Below are positions 1 to 9,894 of a stretch of DNA of 64,000 bases, one piece after another (positions within the stretch are counted from its first letter, which is position 1; every line of letters starts with the position of its first letter). The stretch comes from Phytophthora sp. 'mugwort'. Taxonomy: Eukaryota; Oomycota; Peronosporomycetes; Peronosporales; Peronosporaceae. The translations under genes were made by a program, and so were the position numbers. The notes below the pieces were generated by a model. That model had not been told where the DNA came from. It searched no databases and was given only the letters and a program-made list of their open reading frames with translations. The stretch is taken from the NCBI GenBank assembly GCA_033558025.1, contig JAUCEF010000010.1, positions 1,823,001 through 1,887,000 on the forward strand, in the 5' to 3' direction.

Positions 1-79
1 TTTTTAACTTTTTCAATCTCATCGAGGAGGTATTGAATCATCTTCATGTTATATACTGCAATCCTACTGTAATCGACGT

Positions 80-2234
80 TCAGCTTTGCTTTGCTGGTTC
101 GAGCGACGGATCTTCTCCCTCCTCGATATCGTCTCGATAGAAGGCACTGGTCAAATCTGTTAATTTAGCCGAAACAAGATCTTGAGCTAACAACCCTACC
201 TCCTGCCCTGGTCGATTTTCAGACTCAATCCAATCATACAGAACTACATCAACGTTGTCGTAGAGACGCCTGATGCGATCGAGAGGAGCACTTTGAGTAT
301 TTCGCTTGAGTCGTCGATCAGAGGTCATTGCCATCGCTGGGCACGAAATGTAACCCGAGAAGACAGCAGAGACGCTGTAGACGATTGGACCGAGCGCGCT
401 TTCTGTAACTCCGTTGTCAGTTCTGAGTCGATATACAGTACTACCGCCCATACCAAAAGTGAACGAATTTGAAGATGCAATGTAGCAAATAACGCGCAGG
501 GATAGTAGTACGAATTCCGAGGCGCCCAGTAGAAGTTCGTATCATCCTTGTTGCTCCGATACTATGCCAGTACATGCTATCTGCTGCGCTGCTATGAGCT
601 GTTTCGCCAATGGTTATTTCCCAAATTGAAAACCTAGTACCATCGAGTAGGATGCTTGTCCTACCAGTGGATGGTGATATATTGTTATATAGGTGGAGCG
701 TAGTAGATCCACCGGCGATGTAGGCTCCATTATATGTACTTGAACCATTTAGGGTCAGCTGGTATGAACCCGATGGAGTTGTAGTATTTAGGCATGCTCT
801 CCCATCATTAAGAAGTAACAGATTGTTTTTTTTTTTTTTGATGATGCGAACGCGCTCGTCGTCGAAGATCCTGATACGATATTGAGAGCTGGAGCGCTAT
901 TGTAAATTGAGTTCCAGCATTCTCGCCCCATGCCTGTGATCCTAATAGATAACCGTGGAACCAACCGGATTGATAATTAGTACCAAAGCCAACGAGCTTG
1001 TGCTCTCAACGAATAACCTCATTGTATTCAGCAGAGCTTGTGCCAACTACTCCCGATTGATCGTACTCACTCACCAGGTGAAATTGTGGACTGCGTTTCT
1101 GAATAGTAGATGCTCGGGTCCCGATGGTGAGCCCCTCATCGTCAGAATCGCGAAAGAGATATACTATTTTCCTTGTTTGGGTATTCCCGTAAAAAGAGAT
1201 ACAACCTGACCCAGGTACACCAAGTGGAACGCAGATCACATTAAATGAATCGGAGATCAGAGCTTTGTTCGACGTGAAAACGCCATAGCCCCCGTTCAAC
1301 ACGCTCAGGTCGATAGCTACTCCAGTGAGTCTGTACGATGACGAATCGATATACGAGGTTGCTCCAGTAATAGAGAATACTCGTGATGAACCGGATATTG
1401 TTAGAGCCACCGATTGATAATCCGGATAGAGTACCGACGCTTGTGATGTTGGATTTAGTCGCTGTTTGAAGGGTACCACTAAGAGATGATGCAGACAGTG
1501 CATTAATACCAGTAATATTACTGCTGGCGTTTAAGACAAGAGCTTTATTGGCTCCCGCAGAGCCTTTGCTTACTCCATCAAGGACCGCTATTTCTGCCTC
1601 GCTGATCACTGTAGTACTTAGCTTCAAACTGCTACTGATGGTGAGCGAGCTCAATGTGCCAATGACAGTTATATTCGCTGGGAGGGAGTGGCTAGGGTGC
1701 CTGTTATTGACGTAGAACTGAGCGTTGATAGACTGGTCAAAGCCCGTGAAGCTCCACTAAACGAAAGATTGCCTGCAGTCAAAGCAGATAATGATCCAAG
1801 CGATGTGATATTAGGCTGAGGCGCCGTCTGGAGCGTACCGGTCAGCGCAGTAGCTGCCAGCGAAGAAATTGTTCCGATAGATCCAGATACATCCAGCACG
1901 AGTGCTTTACCCGGAGTGACAGTACCTGGGCTGATGTCGAGAGTGTATGCAGGAGCAGACGACACGATGGATCCATCCATTATCAAGCTTACACAAGATA
2001 GTGTCCCCATACCATTGATATCATTGTTAGTACTTGGACAAGGGCTACATCTTGTGTTACAACTCCTGCGGTGATATCAGAAATATATGTTAGTCGATAA
2101 TCATTCTTATCGAGGTAAAGCGTCTGGGCATACTCATAGGTCAGATAGCCGCTGGCATCCAATGTTAGATAGAATGCAAGATTGTAGATCGGTGATATGA
2201 ATATTGGCTGAGGATATGAGAAACCAGAACTCAT
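80..2234 (-). pseudogene. Virion fibre/spike-like protein with C-terminal S74 chaperone domain (broken)
   Basis: The N-terminal piece (2234-1989) starts at an ATG and is tyrosine-rich. It is followed by Ser/Thr/Gly/Leu repeats of the form LxGTLQTAxxxNITSxGxLSxL (at least two visible, 2010-1669 and 1654-1241), a beta-rich middle, and a C-terminal segment (451-80) with SDRRLKRN and the pattern expected of the Peptidase_S74 intramolecular chaperone. In known S74 proteins this domain assembles trimeric fibres and then cleaves itself off. At least four frame changes break the gene, and a long T run lies near 828-840. In this context it is most likely the attachment fibre of a polinton-like virus. 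Function is inferred from architecture; the S74 call is firm. Confidence 0.75.
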
Positions 2235-2283
2235 GTTTGTTTTATCTCAATCTATATAGATCCAGCGATTAAAAGACACGACC

Positions 2284-2933
2284 ATGAGCGCTATTCCAGA
2301 TTTCGCTGCTTCATTGGTAAGAAGTACAAGACAGCTGGTATGGGCGATATCACTGCGCTTGACATTAAAAAGCTATTTAGAATGATTGCTTCTTGGACCC
2401 TCTTTCAGTGGGAAAAACAACCTATGCTTTTCATTCTCAAAAATGCACCCACGTGTTCGCCCCTTTAACGAATATATGCTCGCAATCCCGACCAAGAACT
2501 ATATGAGTACCTTCGCGACAAGCTTGAAGATTTCATTACTTTCACTGATCCAGAGACGCCTCCGAGCGTTGATCAAGTGCGTCGTACACCATTAAGTTCC
2601 AATAAACCTGAGCTTGTTATCATAGACGATTACAGTAACGATAAGCTACTCCGATAATATATTTTCCCGCTATTATACTCGTGGAAGACACTTCAAGTTG
2701 AGTACCACATTCTAAGCCACAGTTATTTTACAACTGATAAGATGATACGACTGAACAGTGAAATTGTTGCTATTCTACGAGCAAATAGTAAAAGGGACTT
2801 GCAAATGCTTGTCCGTGATTTCAATATAAATGGCATAGATGACAAAAAAATAATGATTGCCTATAATAATGCAATATCACGAGGCAAAGGTCAAATCTTA
2901 CTTGTAGCCAGCGTGAAAAGTCAACTACGATAA
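2284..2933 (+). pseudogene. A32-like (FtsK/HerA) genome-packaging ATPase, broken
   Basis: A Walker A-like GPSFSGKN is read near 2393-2416, altered from the usual GPSGSGKT/S form. A Walker B LVIIDDY lies near 2610-2630, and downstream comes the HSYFTTDKMIRLNSEIV block, which resembles the 'Q/HSYF..K..R' segment of A32 packaging ATPases in polintons, virophages and giant viruses. The protein would translocate DNA into the capsid. The reading frame changes at least three times; the last 63 codons (2742-2933) are open. It is transcribed away from the fibre gene. The altered P-loop and the frameshifts mean it cannot be functional as read. Confidence 0.72.
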
Positions 2934-2965
2934 AACCTTAATGAAGTAGTCAACCCAGCTGATCT

Positions 2966-3505
2966 TTAAGCTTGTTGATCGGTAAGCCAGCGTGGATGCT
3001 TCCATGTTGCGTAATGCATATTTCTCTCAATCCACCTGACATTGCTACCACATTCACATTCCAGTCTCTTCGACATTCTTTGTTTGATAGCTTCTTTATT
3101 ATCATTGTAGCACCGCTTCTGAAACTCAATGCGCTGCTCTCTATTATTCTCATATTGGAGTCTGTTGTGGGCACGCTTTTGTTCTTGAAACTGATCTTCT
3201 GTCTGATACGCCCTTCGGAAATTAACCATGTATTGGGTTCTATCAATTACTAATTGATCAAACTCACACAACTGTCGCCGGTCAGTGATCATGCTCACTG
3301 ATCTTTAAATTTGAGGTTTTCAATACTGTGGGATTCAAAATATTGGTAAATTGAGCAACCTATTCGTTCATCGATCCAGTGTTTATATTTATATGTATGT
3401 TCAGCCCAACGAGTGGAAAGATTCTGTGTAGTCGAGCCAATGTACACGATGGTCTCATCTGCATTGGCAATCTTATATACACATCCAATCCTACCTTTAT
3501 AAAGT
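2966..3505 (-). pseudogene. GIY-YIG endonuclease, polinton-associated type (copy A1)
   Basis: The N-terminal half (about 3505-3300) reads as a GIY-YIG domain: a VYKIAN start, then VYIGSTTQNLSTRWAEH with the catalytic-type Arg. The C-terminal half (3298-2966) is a basic, Asn/Gln/Arg-rich helical stretch ending in a CECGS...H...H motif that looks like a small zinc ribbon. A frameshift near 3305 separates the halves and no convincing ATG remains. GIY-YIG proteins are single-strand nicking or homing nucleases; the role here (homing, replication or resolution) is unknown. It lies convergent to the ATPase and divergent from the virion protein at 3603. Confidence 0.72.
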
Positions 3506-3602
3506 TATTATATTTTAGCTCTTATCGCTTAAATATGATCTTGAATATAGCTTACAATGTGTGCGAGTTTTATCAAGCTCGATTCCACGAACCTCGTTCA
3601 AG

Positions 3603-4485
3603 ATGGATACGACTAAACTTGGCGATACAGTTTCCCAGGTTCTGCTGCCGATGTTTTTTCGCGATGCTGTTTGCGCCGTTCAATCGATCAGCATGTACAA
3701 CTCCGAATACAATATCGATGCGACCCAGTTCTGGACAACACTTTCTAAATCGAAGTACCTACGGGTGCTACAACATCCATTGTATCAATCTCTCGGATGG
3801 TATTTACACGTATGCCGATATCAATTGAAGCATCCAGACTGCTCTCGTTGATGCTGGTGCCTATCTCATGGACCCATCTGGAAATAATGTTTTTTACATC
3901 CAATTATCGGAAAATAGCGTATATCATGCTGCTCAGTTTGATTTCAGCGCTACCCCAACGACTCCACTTACCGATGGAGGTACCTGGACTAGACCTACTA
4001 CTGGTCTATATAGCTCCGGCGGTTCTGGTTTGCCTACTACTACGCGCGTTCCGCGCGCTATAGCTCCGGCGGTTCTTGGTTTGCTAATTACCACGCGTGT
4101 TCCGCGCCTGATCATCGATAATGCTGAGTTTGGAAAGGTTGTCGGATTGACTGTTGGAACATATCCATCATCCCCTGCAACGGTTGCAAGCGCTCAACTT
4201 TCGAACACGATCCCTCAGATCCACCTTACGAGTTCATACATCGTACGATGCGATCTAATTAGGAATGAATACGTTGCGAGTGGCGATATTCTGAGTGCAT
4301 TCGGTCGAAGTGATGCATCGGTTGGACAGCTAATTAGCTACAAACCGAGTCAATATGCTTGGATGAACTGTCACAACAGTGCTCGTACGATGATTAAGAT
4401 CTCCATTTACAACCAGACTGATCAGAAGGTTAAGTTTCGAGATACTTCGGTCTCGATTATGCTTTTGCTTCGACCCCCAAAATAA
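3603..4485 (+). pseudogene. Penton-like/minor virion protein (copy A), lightly broken
   Basis: The protein opens in one frame at ATG 3603, shifts at about 3720-3830, then is open for 205 codons (3868-4485) and ends LLLRPPK. Around 3790-3930 it carries a DGIYTYADIN...GNNVFYIQLSENS block that matches in pattern the DGTYS...GEYYYFIS...NPSAYAIQF block at 34009-34346 in block B. Proteins of this pattern sit beside the capsid genes of polinton-like viruses and are usually taken as penton or minor capsid proteins. The C-terminal 120 residues are well preserved and beta-rich. The penton role is inference; the virion association follows from gene context. Confidence 0.55.
4011..4111 (+). repeat. 50-bp tandem duplication inside the penton-like gene
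   Basis: Two adjacent units start with tagctccggcggttct (4011 and 4061) and end in cgcgtgttccgcgc-like sequence. Unit 1 is 50 bp; unit 2 has one extra T in 'ttcttggt', so the frame is shifted at the junction and restored at the end of unit 2. The encoded TTRVPR motif therefore appears twice in frame, with garbled residues between. Confidence 0.9.
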
Positions 4486-4564
4486 AGCCATTGTTTATGT
4501 CTTTTTTTAGCGTAATGAGGCGGAAGTTACAATCTAAAGCTCCCCGCTTGCATAGGCTTCTTCT

Positions 4565-5277
4565 TCATGGCACGGAGCTTAGCATATGATCGCGAGCTCC
4601 CTGAGAACCTTTTGCAAATCTCTTAGCGTTTGTCTTTGGTTTGCCAATACCTACTCCATATCGACGGCGGACCTCACCTCGAAGAGATTTGATGAGGTCC
4701 CCGTGTTCAGGTTTAGTAGCCTTAGAAAGCAGAAACTTCTCTCCGGCATCGACCGCATCAGTAATAATTCCCTTGCGCTTTGTGTAAGCGAGAGCACGTT
4801 TGGTCCCCTTCTTCACATCACTCATAGTTAGGCGTCCTCCTTCCTTATCGGAATCATAAACCCCGATACCCGTCATGGAGCGGATAGCAGCTCTCGCTGG
4901 AAGAACGCCCTGGGGAGCACCGAGTGCAGTTGCGAGAGCGGGAACAGCGGTATCTGCTGCTCCGCTTAGAATGCCAGAGTCTTTAGCAAATTTGAATCCG
5001 TTTTTGATGCCTCCCCATATCTTTCCCCAGATACTGCCCCCGTGCATGCCTCCACCTTGCATATGCTTGAAAAAATATCCGATCTCCGTTTTGGTCGAGT
5101 TCCTTTACCTGATTTGTGAGCTCGAAGAGCTTTGGCATACGATTCAGGATGAAGATGAAGCGTAGCACCAGAACCACTCAACTCATCTTTAGTCAATGAG
5201 AGAGTACCAGACTTAAATGCCCTCTTGAGCTTTGCCTCTAGGATTGACGATGAAACTGGTAACTCTTTGAACGCCAT
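4565..5277 (-). pseudogene. Basic, glycine-rich minor virion protein (copy A), one frameshift
   Basis: Translation starts at ATG 5277 (MAFKELPVSSS...), continues through LSLTKDELSGSGATLHLHPE, shifts frame near 5100, and resumes as a glycine/tryptophan-rich segment (GGGMHGGSIWGKIWGGIKNG) followed by a lysine-rich tail ending at 4565. This layout of a short charged N-terminal half, GSG/W-rich amphipathic middle and basic tail is shared with the block B gene at 29741-30270. Similar proteins accompany capsid genes in polinton-like viruses and adintoviruses, where pVI/pX-like membrane or core roles have been proposed. No enzymatic motif is seen. The family call is moderate and the role is inferred. 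Confidence 0.55.
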
Positions 5278-5368
5278 AATTATATTATTTGTAATTGAGA
5301 AAAACTGATTTAATTTAATCCTGAATGAAGCAGTTATAATAATATAAATATAAAAGTACATTTGTGCC

Positions 5369-5857
5369 ATGATCGGATACATCTACTGCATTATTCATGT
5401 CGAAAGCGATACTCAATACGTTGGATCGACGTTCAACGAGCCTCGTAAGAGATGGCAAATGCATAGAAAGCATTTTCAGCAGTGGTCGAATGATAAACAT
5501 GGTAAAGTTGCGATATACCCATTCTTTCAAGAGCATGGCATTGACAAGTTTAAGCTCATTCTGATAAAAATCTACGATATCGTTCGTAAACATCTTGAAG
5601 CATATGAGTAATTGTGGATTTCGAAGCTAAATTGTGTGAATAAATATAACCCCTTTCGTGTCAACAAATTGTATCGGAATCTATACTTGCAAGAAAATAG
5701 AGAGGCCGTTCATGCGCAACGAAAGCAATATTACGAAAATACTAAAGAATCTCAACTACCAGTAAGAGAAGCCTATGGTAAGCAATACTATGAAGCTAAT
5801 CACGATACGATAAATGTAAAAAAAAAGTATCAAAACGAACTGCGAATGTGGTGGTAG
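5369..5857 (+). pseudogene. GIY-YIG endonuclease (copy A2) with one in-frame stop
   Basis: ATG 5369 opens a GIY-YIG domain (IGYIYCIIH, then YVGSTFNEPRKRWQMHR) that runs 80 codons to a TAA at 5609-5611, then continues in the same frame for 81 codons of basic, Asn/Tyr-rich helix to a TAG at 5857. The block B paralogue at 40945-41481 has a glutamine codon at the position of the TAA (AYEQL versus AYE*L), so the stop looks like CAA to TAA or equivalent. The C-terminal CxCG zinc motif of the other copies seems truncated. It is divergent from the minor virion gene, with about 90 bp between starts. Confidence 0.75.
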
Positions 5858-5881
5858 ATTCATGAACGCTGCTAAAGCTCG

Positions 5882-6300
5882 TCATTTAAATTTCGGAGAA
5901 GCATAAACATTGGCTAACTCAATACAGTTAAGTTCAAATCCTTGAATCGATTTAGTAGACTCATCTTTTGTTTGTTTGCAATACAGGAAGAGCATGCACC
6001 ATATACTATAGTAATTACCGTATGCTCCTTGATATTGTTTAGGGTTGTATCTACCGATTCCATACTTTGTCGGAGCTGCTTCGCTCATCGAGTCGAAAAA
6101 TTCGCCATCGTGTACCGCTTGCCAGTGTCCAACATCAAGGTTAGCAGGCCTCAATAAGACCAAGTACGTACCTTTCTTTGGGATCGGTTTCGATATTTTA
6201 CTCGATTCGAATACATTATCCAGATGGACTCCTAATCGATCCGCAAGTTCAAAAAAAATAGATCATGATCGCTGGTGATTGGCTTAATGAGATGAGCGAT
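5882..6300 (-). pseudogene. Adenain-like (C5/Ulp1-fold) cysteine protease, broken
   Basis: The order of catalytic motifs fits adenovirus-type maturation proteases: NLDVGHWQAVHDGEFFDS gives the GHW histidine and the following FDS acidic position, and YQGAYGNYYSIWCMLFLY gives the Gln and nucleophile Cys. The N-terminal part (6300-6165) is in another frame; the shift coincides with an 8-A run near 6249. Such proteases process capsid precursors in polintons, virophages and adenoviruses. It lies between a GIY-YIG gene and the major capsid gene. The family call is fairly secure and the gene is inactive as read. Confidence 0.7.
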
Positions 6301-6348
6301 AATATTTAATTTCGATGAAAGTATATTAGAATCCGTATAGATTCAACG

Positions 6349-8067
6349 ATGAGCGAAACTCAACTCTCCGACCAATATTTGTACCAGAGCTCGCTCAAGA
6401 GCGACCCGGAGATCAAGGTACCTTCCGGTAAGCGAGTACCCTTCGTAATCGATCTCAATCAGGGATCGTATCAGAATGGTGTCATTACTATTGATGCTAC
6501 TGCCCAGCTGAATGGGAGTGAAGGATTCACTTGTCTTCACGATGCCTAGATCGTGCTACCGTACAAAGTCTCGATCAAGAACGGTAGTACTGCCCAGACT
6601 CTACCAGCTAACCGCTTCTGTTCTACGCTCAAATGCGGTAACTGGAATGTAATCGATAGCATGTCGCTTGAACTCAACGGGAAGACCGTTGTGATATGGC
6701 TAACTACAAGCTGTTTGGAACAATATCCGAGCTCAGACAAGCTACAGTCCTCAGTATGTTGAGAAGCATGGAGCTGAGTCGTTCCTTTATGCGGATGCTG
6801 CTCAGTCAGCTTTGTATAGTTCTGCTACATCATCTAGTACGGGAGATGGTTACACTAATACTACTGCCATCTCATCTTCGTTTGCTACTACTGGCCCATC
6901 TGGTGGTGACCCTATCGTTAGAAAAAAATAATGGTCTTGTAAATCGTCTTTTGCGAACCTTGCTAACGCTGGATCTGATTTCTCCACGTCGTGGCCTTCA
7001 TTTGGTGCGGCTGCAGCTTCTACTACAATCTCAAATCAATTGGCGCGTGGTGCCTTTGCAGCTGGTGCTGCTACTACTAACGCGATCATGGGAACGTGGA
7101 ACTACATACTCAAGATCAAGCTAACTGATCTAGATCCCATTTTGAAGGATCTAGACCTCATGGCGAACCCTCAGATCCGCCTACGCTTCCGTTCAACCAG
7201 GGTACTTCCAGTATTGCTGTCGACGCATCGAAGGTATGTCTCTCACCAGCACTACTTTCGCAAGTGGCAATACCTGTCCGGTGATGTTTTCTGCTTCATC
7301 GACTGGTAATCCCATGGCTGGTGTCCTTGCTGCTTCTGCCGGGTTCAGTATTGCTTGGGGTGTTGTCATCAATGCCCTTGAACCTTCAATTGATGGTATT
7401 TATATGCCTTTCACCACTTCTCGTCTTTATGTACCGTTCGTCCATCTTGAGAACCCTCACGCAATCATTTCCAAGCCTGTGAAGAAGGTCCGCTTTAATG
7501 ATTGCTACGCATAATGGTTCTATCAGCGTGCTGGAATTGGTAAGCAATGGACTCAACACAATGCTGCTTTCGATCTACAGTTATCAGCTTCTGTTAAGAA
7601 TGCTAAATATGTTATTCTCCTTCCTTTCGCCGAGCAGACTGGTAGTTTTGCTTGTGCTGCTGTTCAGAGTTTCAGAGTCTGTTTGATTCAGCCCTTGGTC
7701 TCTTCACCCTGGTTCGAGTATCCGCAACTTTAATGTTCGTATCGGTTCTTTGCAGGCCTTTGATATCAGTCACGACTATGACTTCCATCACTTTACTAGC
7801 GAGATTGCCAAAATCGCTTCTATGAACGATGATCTGACTCCTGATCTCGTGAATGGTCTTCATGATTACCAGGCATGGTCGCTGACAAACCGCGTTCTCA
7901 TTGCTGACGTTAGCCGTCTAACGGAGCGTGACGTTCCGGAGCCGATTCAGGTCCAGGGCACGAACGCTGGATGCCAGGGCACCAATATGTTGGTCCTTGT
8001 GGTGAGCGATCAGGAGTTAAGCTATGATCGTCTTACAGGGGAAGTAATTGATTATACCACAGCTTAG
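6349..8067 (+). pseudogene. Major capsid protein of a polinton-like virus (double-jelly-roll type), broken
   Basis: The start at ATG 6349 gives MSETQLSDQYLYQSS and a PEIKVPSGKRVPFVID segment. The body is beta-rich with many Ser/Thr/Asn loops and passages such as GTWNYILKIKLTDLDPIL and PFVHLENPHAIISKPVKKVR. The C-terminal third (7750-8067) is open and ends with LTNRVLIADVSRLTERDVPEP, a pattern I associate with polinton-like capsid proteins. Total span (about 570 codons) suits a double jelly-roll capsid protein. In-frame stops are at 6547-6549 (TAG) and 7512-7514 (TAA), and at least four frameshifts occur between 6690 and 7750. The jelly-roll fold is inferred from family resemblance. Confidence 0.7.
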
Positions 8068-8083
8068 AAAAAAACTCAATAGC

Positions 8084-8383
8084 TTAGTTCAATTCTTGAG
8101 GTAGTTTAGGACACTTCTCAATAACAAATTGACTCTTACGAAGCCAATCGATATAGTTCGAATCCATTCGACTAATCTGCTTGAGGGTCTTACCGCGATA
8201 TTTGCCCCAAGTCATCATATATGAGTTATCATCGTTAAGCAACTTGGAGTGGAGGAATATTTTCACTTCCTCACTAATTTAGACTGGGATGATTGAATAT
8301 CCATGACAATAACCAGGATCAGAAGTATATACTTCTTCGATTTTGGTGCCCTTGTATTTTCCAGAAGTTAGTTCGGTCGACAT
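8084..8383 (-). pseudogene. Small protein with two ExoX-C-like 'GKYKG' motifs
   Basis: ATG 8383 starts a roughly 100-codon frame with one in-frame TAA (8279-8281). It contains two copies of a short motif: LTSGKYKGTKIEEVYTSDPG and MTWGKYRGKTLKQISRMDSN followed by YIDWL. The second copy matches the C-terminal motif of exonuclease X-like and related proteins (GKYKG...D..Y..WL), which is thought to bind nucleic acid. No nuclease domain accompanies it. It sits convergent to the major capsid gene with a 17-bp gap. Function unknown. Confidence 0.5.
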
Positions 8384-8518
8384 GTTATTAGTTGGGTGTA
8401 TCCATATACATAGCCTCTTATTTTTTTGAGAAAATAATATAATTGTGAAACTCAGAATCCTGTGAAATCATAATATATTTCTGAAATCATAATTATCATG
8501 AAATTCAGAATTGTTAGC

Positions 8519-8965
8519 TTAATCACTTCGAGTTATATAATTTTGGTGCTTCTTTGCCATTAAATGATTACCCTTATTGCACCAACTATATATCGAGCCG
8601 CATTCACATTGAATCTTTCTTTTCGGGTCGTACTTTTCTGAGACGTTATTGAGCTTCACTTCCCCAATTCGAAATGAATGCTCGCGGTTGTTTATGCATT
8701 TGGTATTATTTATAGCCACTTGCTTATGCTCATAGATATCGATACGTTTTGTGATCTCGTGCTAGCTGATCAATTTTATATCAAAACTATCGACCCCACC
8801 GTTTTTTCAATGCTCACAAATTGTACGAAACGACTTGCCAGTTCTTAACCAGGCGGTGTAATTACCTATAACATCATTCCAGTATAACTGTTGTGGTTTG
8901 GTTGAGCTCCCGATGAAGACGATAGAATCGTTTTTGTTCGAAATGTTATATATGAATCCTTTCAT
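8519..8965 (-). pseudogene. GIY-YIG endonuclease (copy A3), single frame with two stops
   Basis: ATG 8965 starts MKGFIYNISNKND and VFIGSSTKPQQLYW, a GIY-YIG opening whose canonical Arg region is altered. The same frame runs to 8519 and ends in a CECGSIYSWCNKGNH...KH zinc-like motif. Only two stops interrupt it: a TGA near 8817 and a TAG at 8762-8764. Having no frameshift, it is among the better preserved viral genes. It is the gene nearest the terminal repeat of block A. Confidence 0.65.
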
Positions 8966-9052
8966 TATATTTTATACCTTTATATTCATCTGTTAGGATG
9001 AAACGTCTTTTATGTTTCTCTTATCCTGATAGTTGGATAAATCCATATATGT

Positions 9053-9213
9053 AAAATATTGTATCTTATATTCACTAAATTATGCTCCTTTACATATTTC
9101 GCTATCGAGAACTTATGAAACGAAAAATATTTCCTTTTACATATTTGCTATCGAGAGGTGTGGTCCAAAATTTACACCTTTTCATTAAATCATGGATTAA
9201 GCGTGATTTTGAT
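9053..9213 (+). repeat. Terminal inverted repeat of block A (161 bp)
   Basis: This 161-bp stretch is the reverse complement of 18132-18292 with one mismatch. Homology continues weakly on the viral side (to about 9024) but stops abruptly at 9213, as expected for an element end. Inside are two direct copies of ccttt(t)acatattt(c)gctatcgaga. Confidence 0.88.
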
Positions 9214-9894
9214 ACATTCAGAAGGAATTATGAAAAAGTAGCCCAGGACTGTGTACTGGGAGCCATTACTCACGCCGGTTTGAGCCCGGAGCAATGTGCA
9301 CCGATCCCGGCAAATTCATTAATGAAGGCGAAACGCCAGTAGGGGAGCCACAATTTAAAGCATTTGCAGGCGAGTATCCGGTTTGACTCCCTATTGGTAG
9401 AAATACATTGACCAATAATACACTTATAGAGTGTGTGTGGCCGCCTACAGCCTTCGCGATTGGCCTTTATATCATCCAATAGCAGCCTGCTATGCGTCGA
9501 TGAAAAGATGCCACGCTTTTGTGGTTGTGGGAGATTGGGCTCGCCGACGGAGCCACAACGACCTCAGTCTTCGATTTTTGCGAGCTACTGCGCAGGCCTC
9601 CGGACAGAGACCTGTCGCGCTCGCAAACCACGACGCCTCCGATCTCCCCCCCCCACACCCAACCCCCGCAGCTCCGTTGCTCAACAGGCAAGAGCGCTGG
9701 GCTTCGGCCCTGAGATATCTGCTCGAATCAGGCTGGTGCTATTGTTCCCAATAGGGTTTGAGACAAGACTGTGTGCTTGTGTGTGTTTGCGTGCTGTGTG
9801 TTCTGTGCTGTGATGTGTGTGTCCAGGAGGTGTTTGCAGTTGTATGCGGCGCGCTATGAGGTCTGTGAGCACGTGAAGGTTGTTGTATATATAA
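9214..9894. other. Non-viral spacer, GC-rich, no gene recognised
   Basis: Base composition rises sharply after the terminal repeat. There is a C-rich run near 9648-9660, and short open frames without recognisable motifs. A segment around 9670-9745 has a GCTC...GAGC arm and a TCGAATCA-like B box and may be a decayed tRNA-derived SINE, but no cloverleaf can be closed. Confidence 0.4.

Noticed and set aside
1..9213. Bacteriophage or prophage, suggested by the S74 tail-fibre domain
   Set aside because: Adenain-like protease, A32 ATPase, polinton-type capsid and the surrounding eukaryotic transposons fit a eukaryotic polinton-like virus. No phage tail, terminase or bacterial genes are present.
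9670..9745. tRNA gene
   Set aside because: A D-arm-like and a B-box-like sequence are present, but the anticodon and acceptor stems do not pair.
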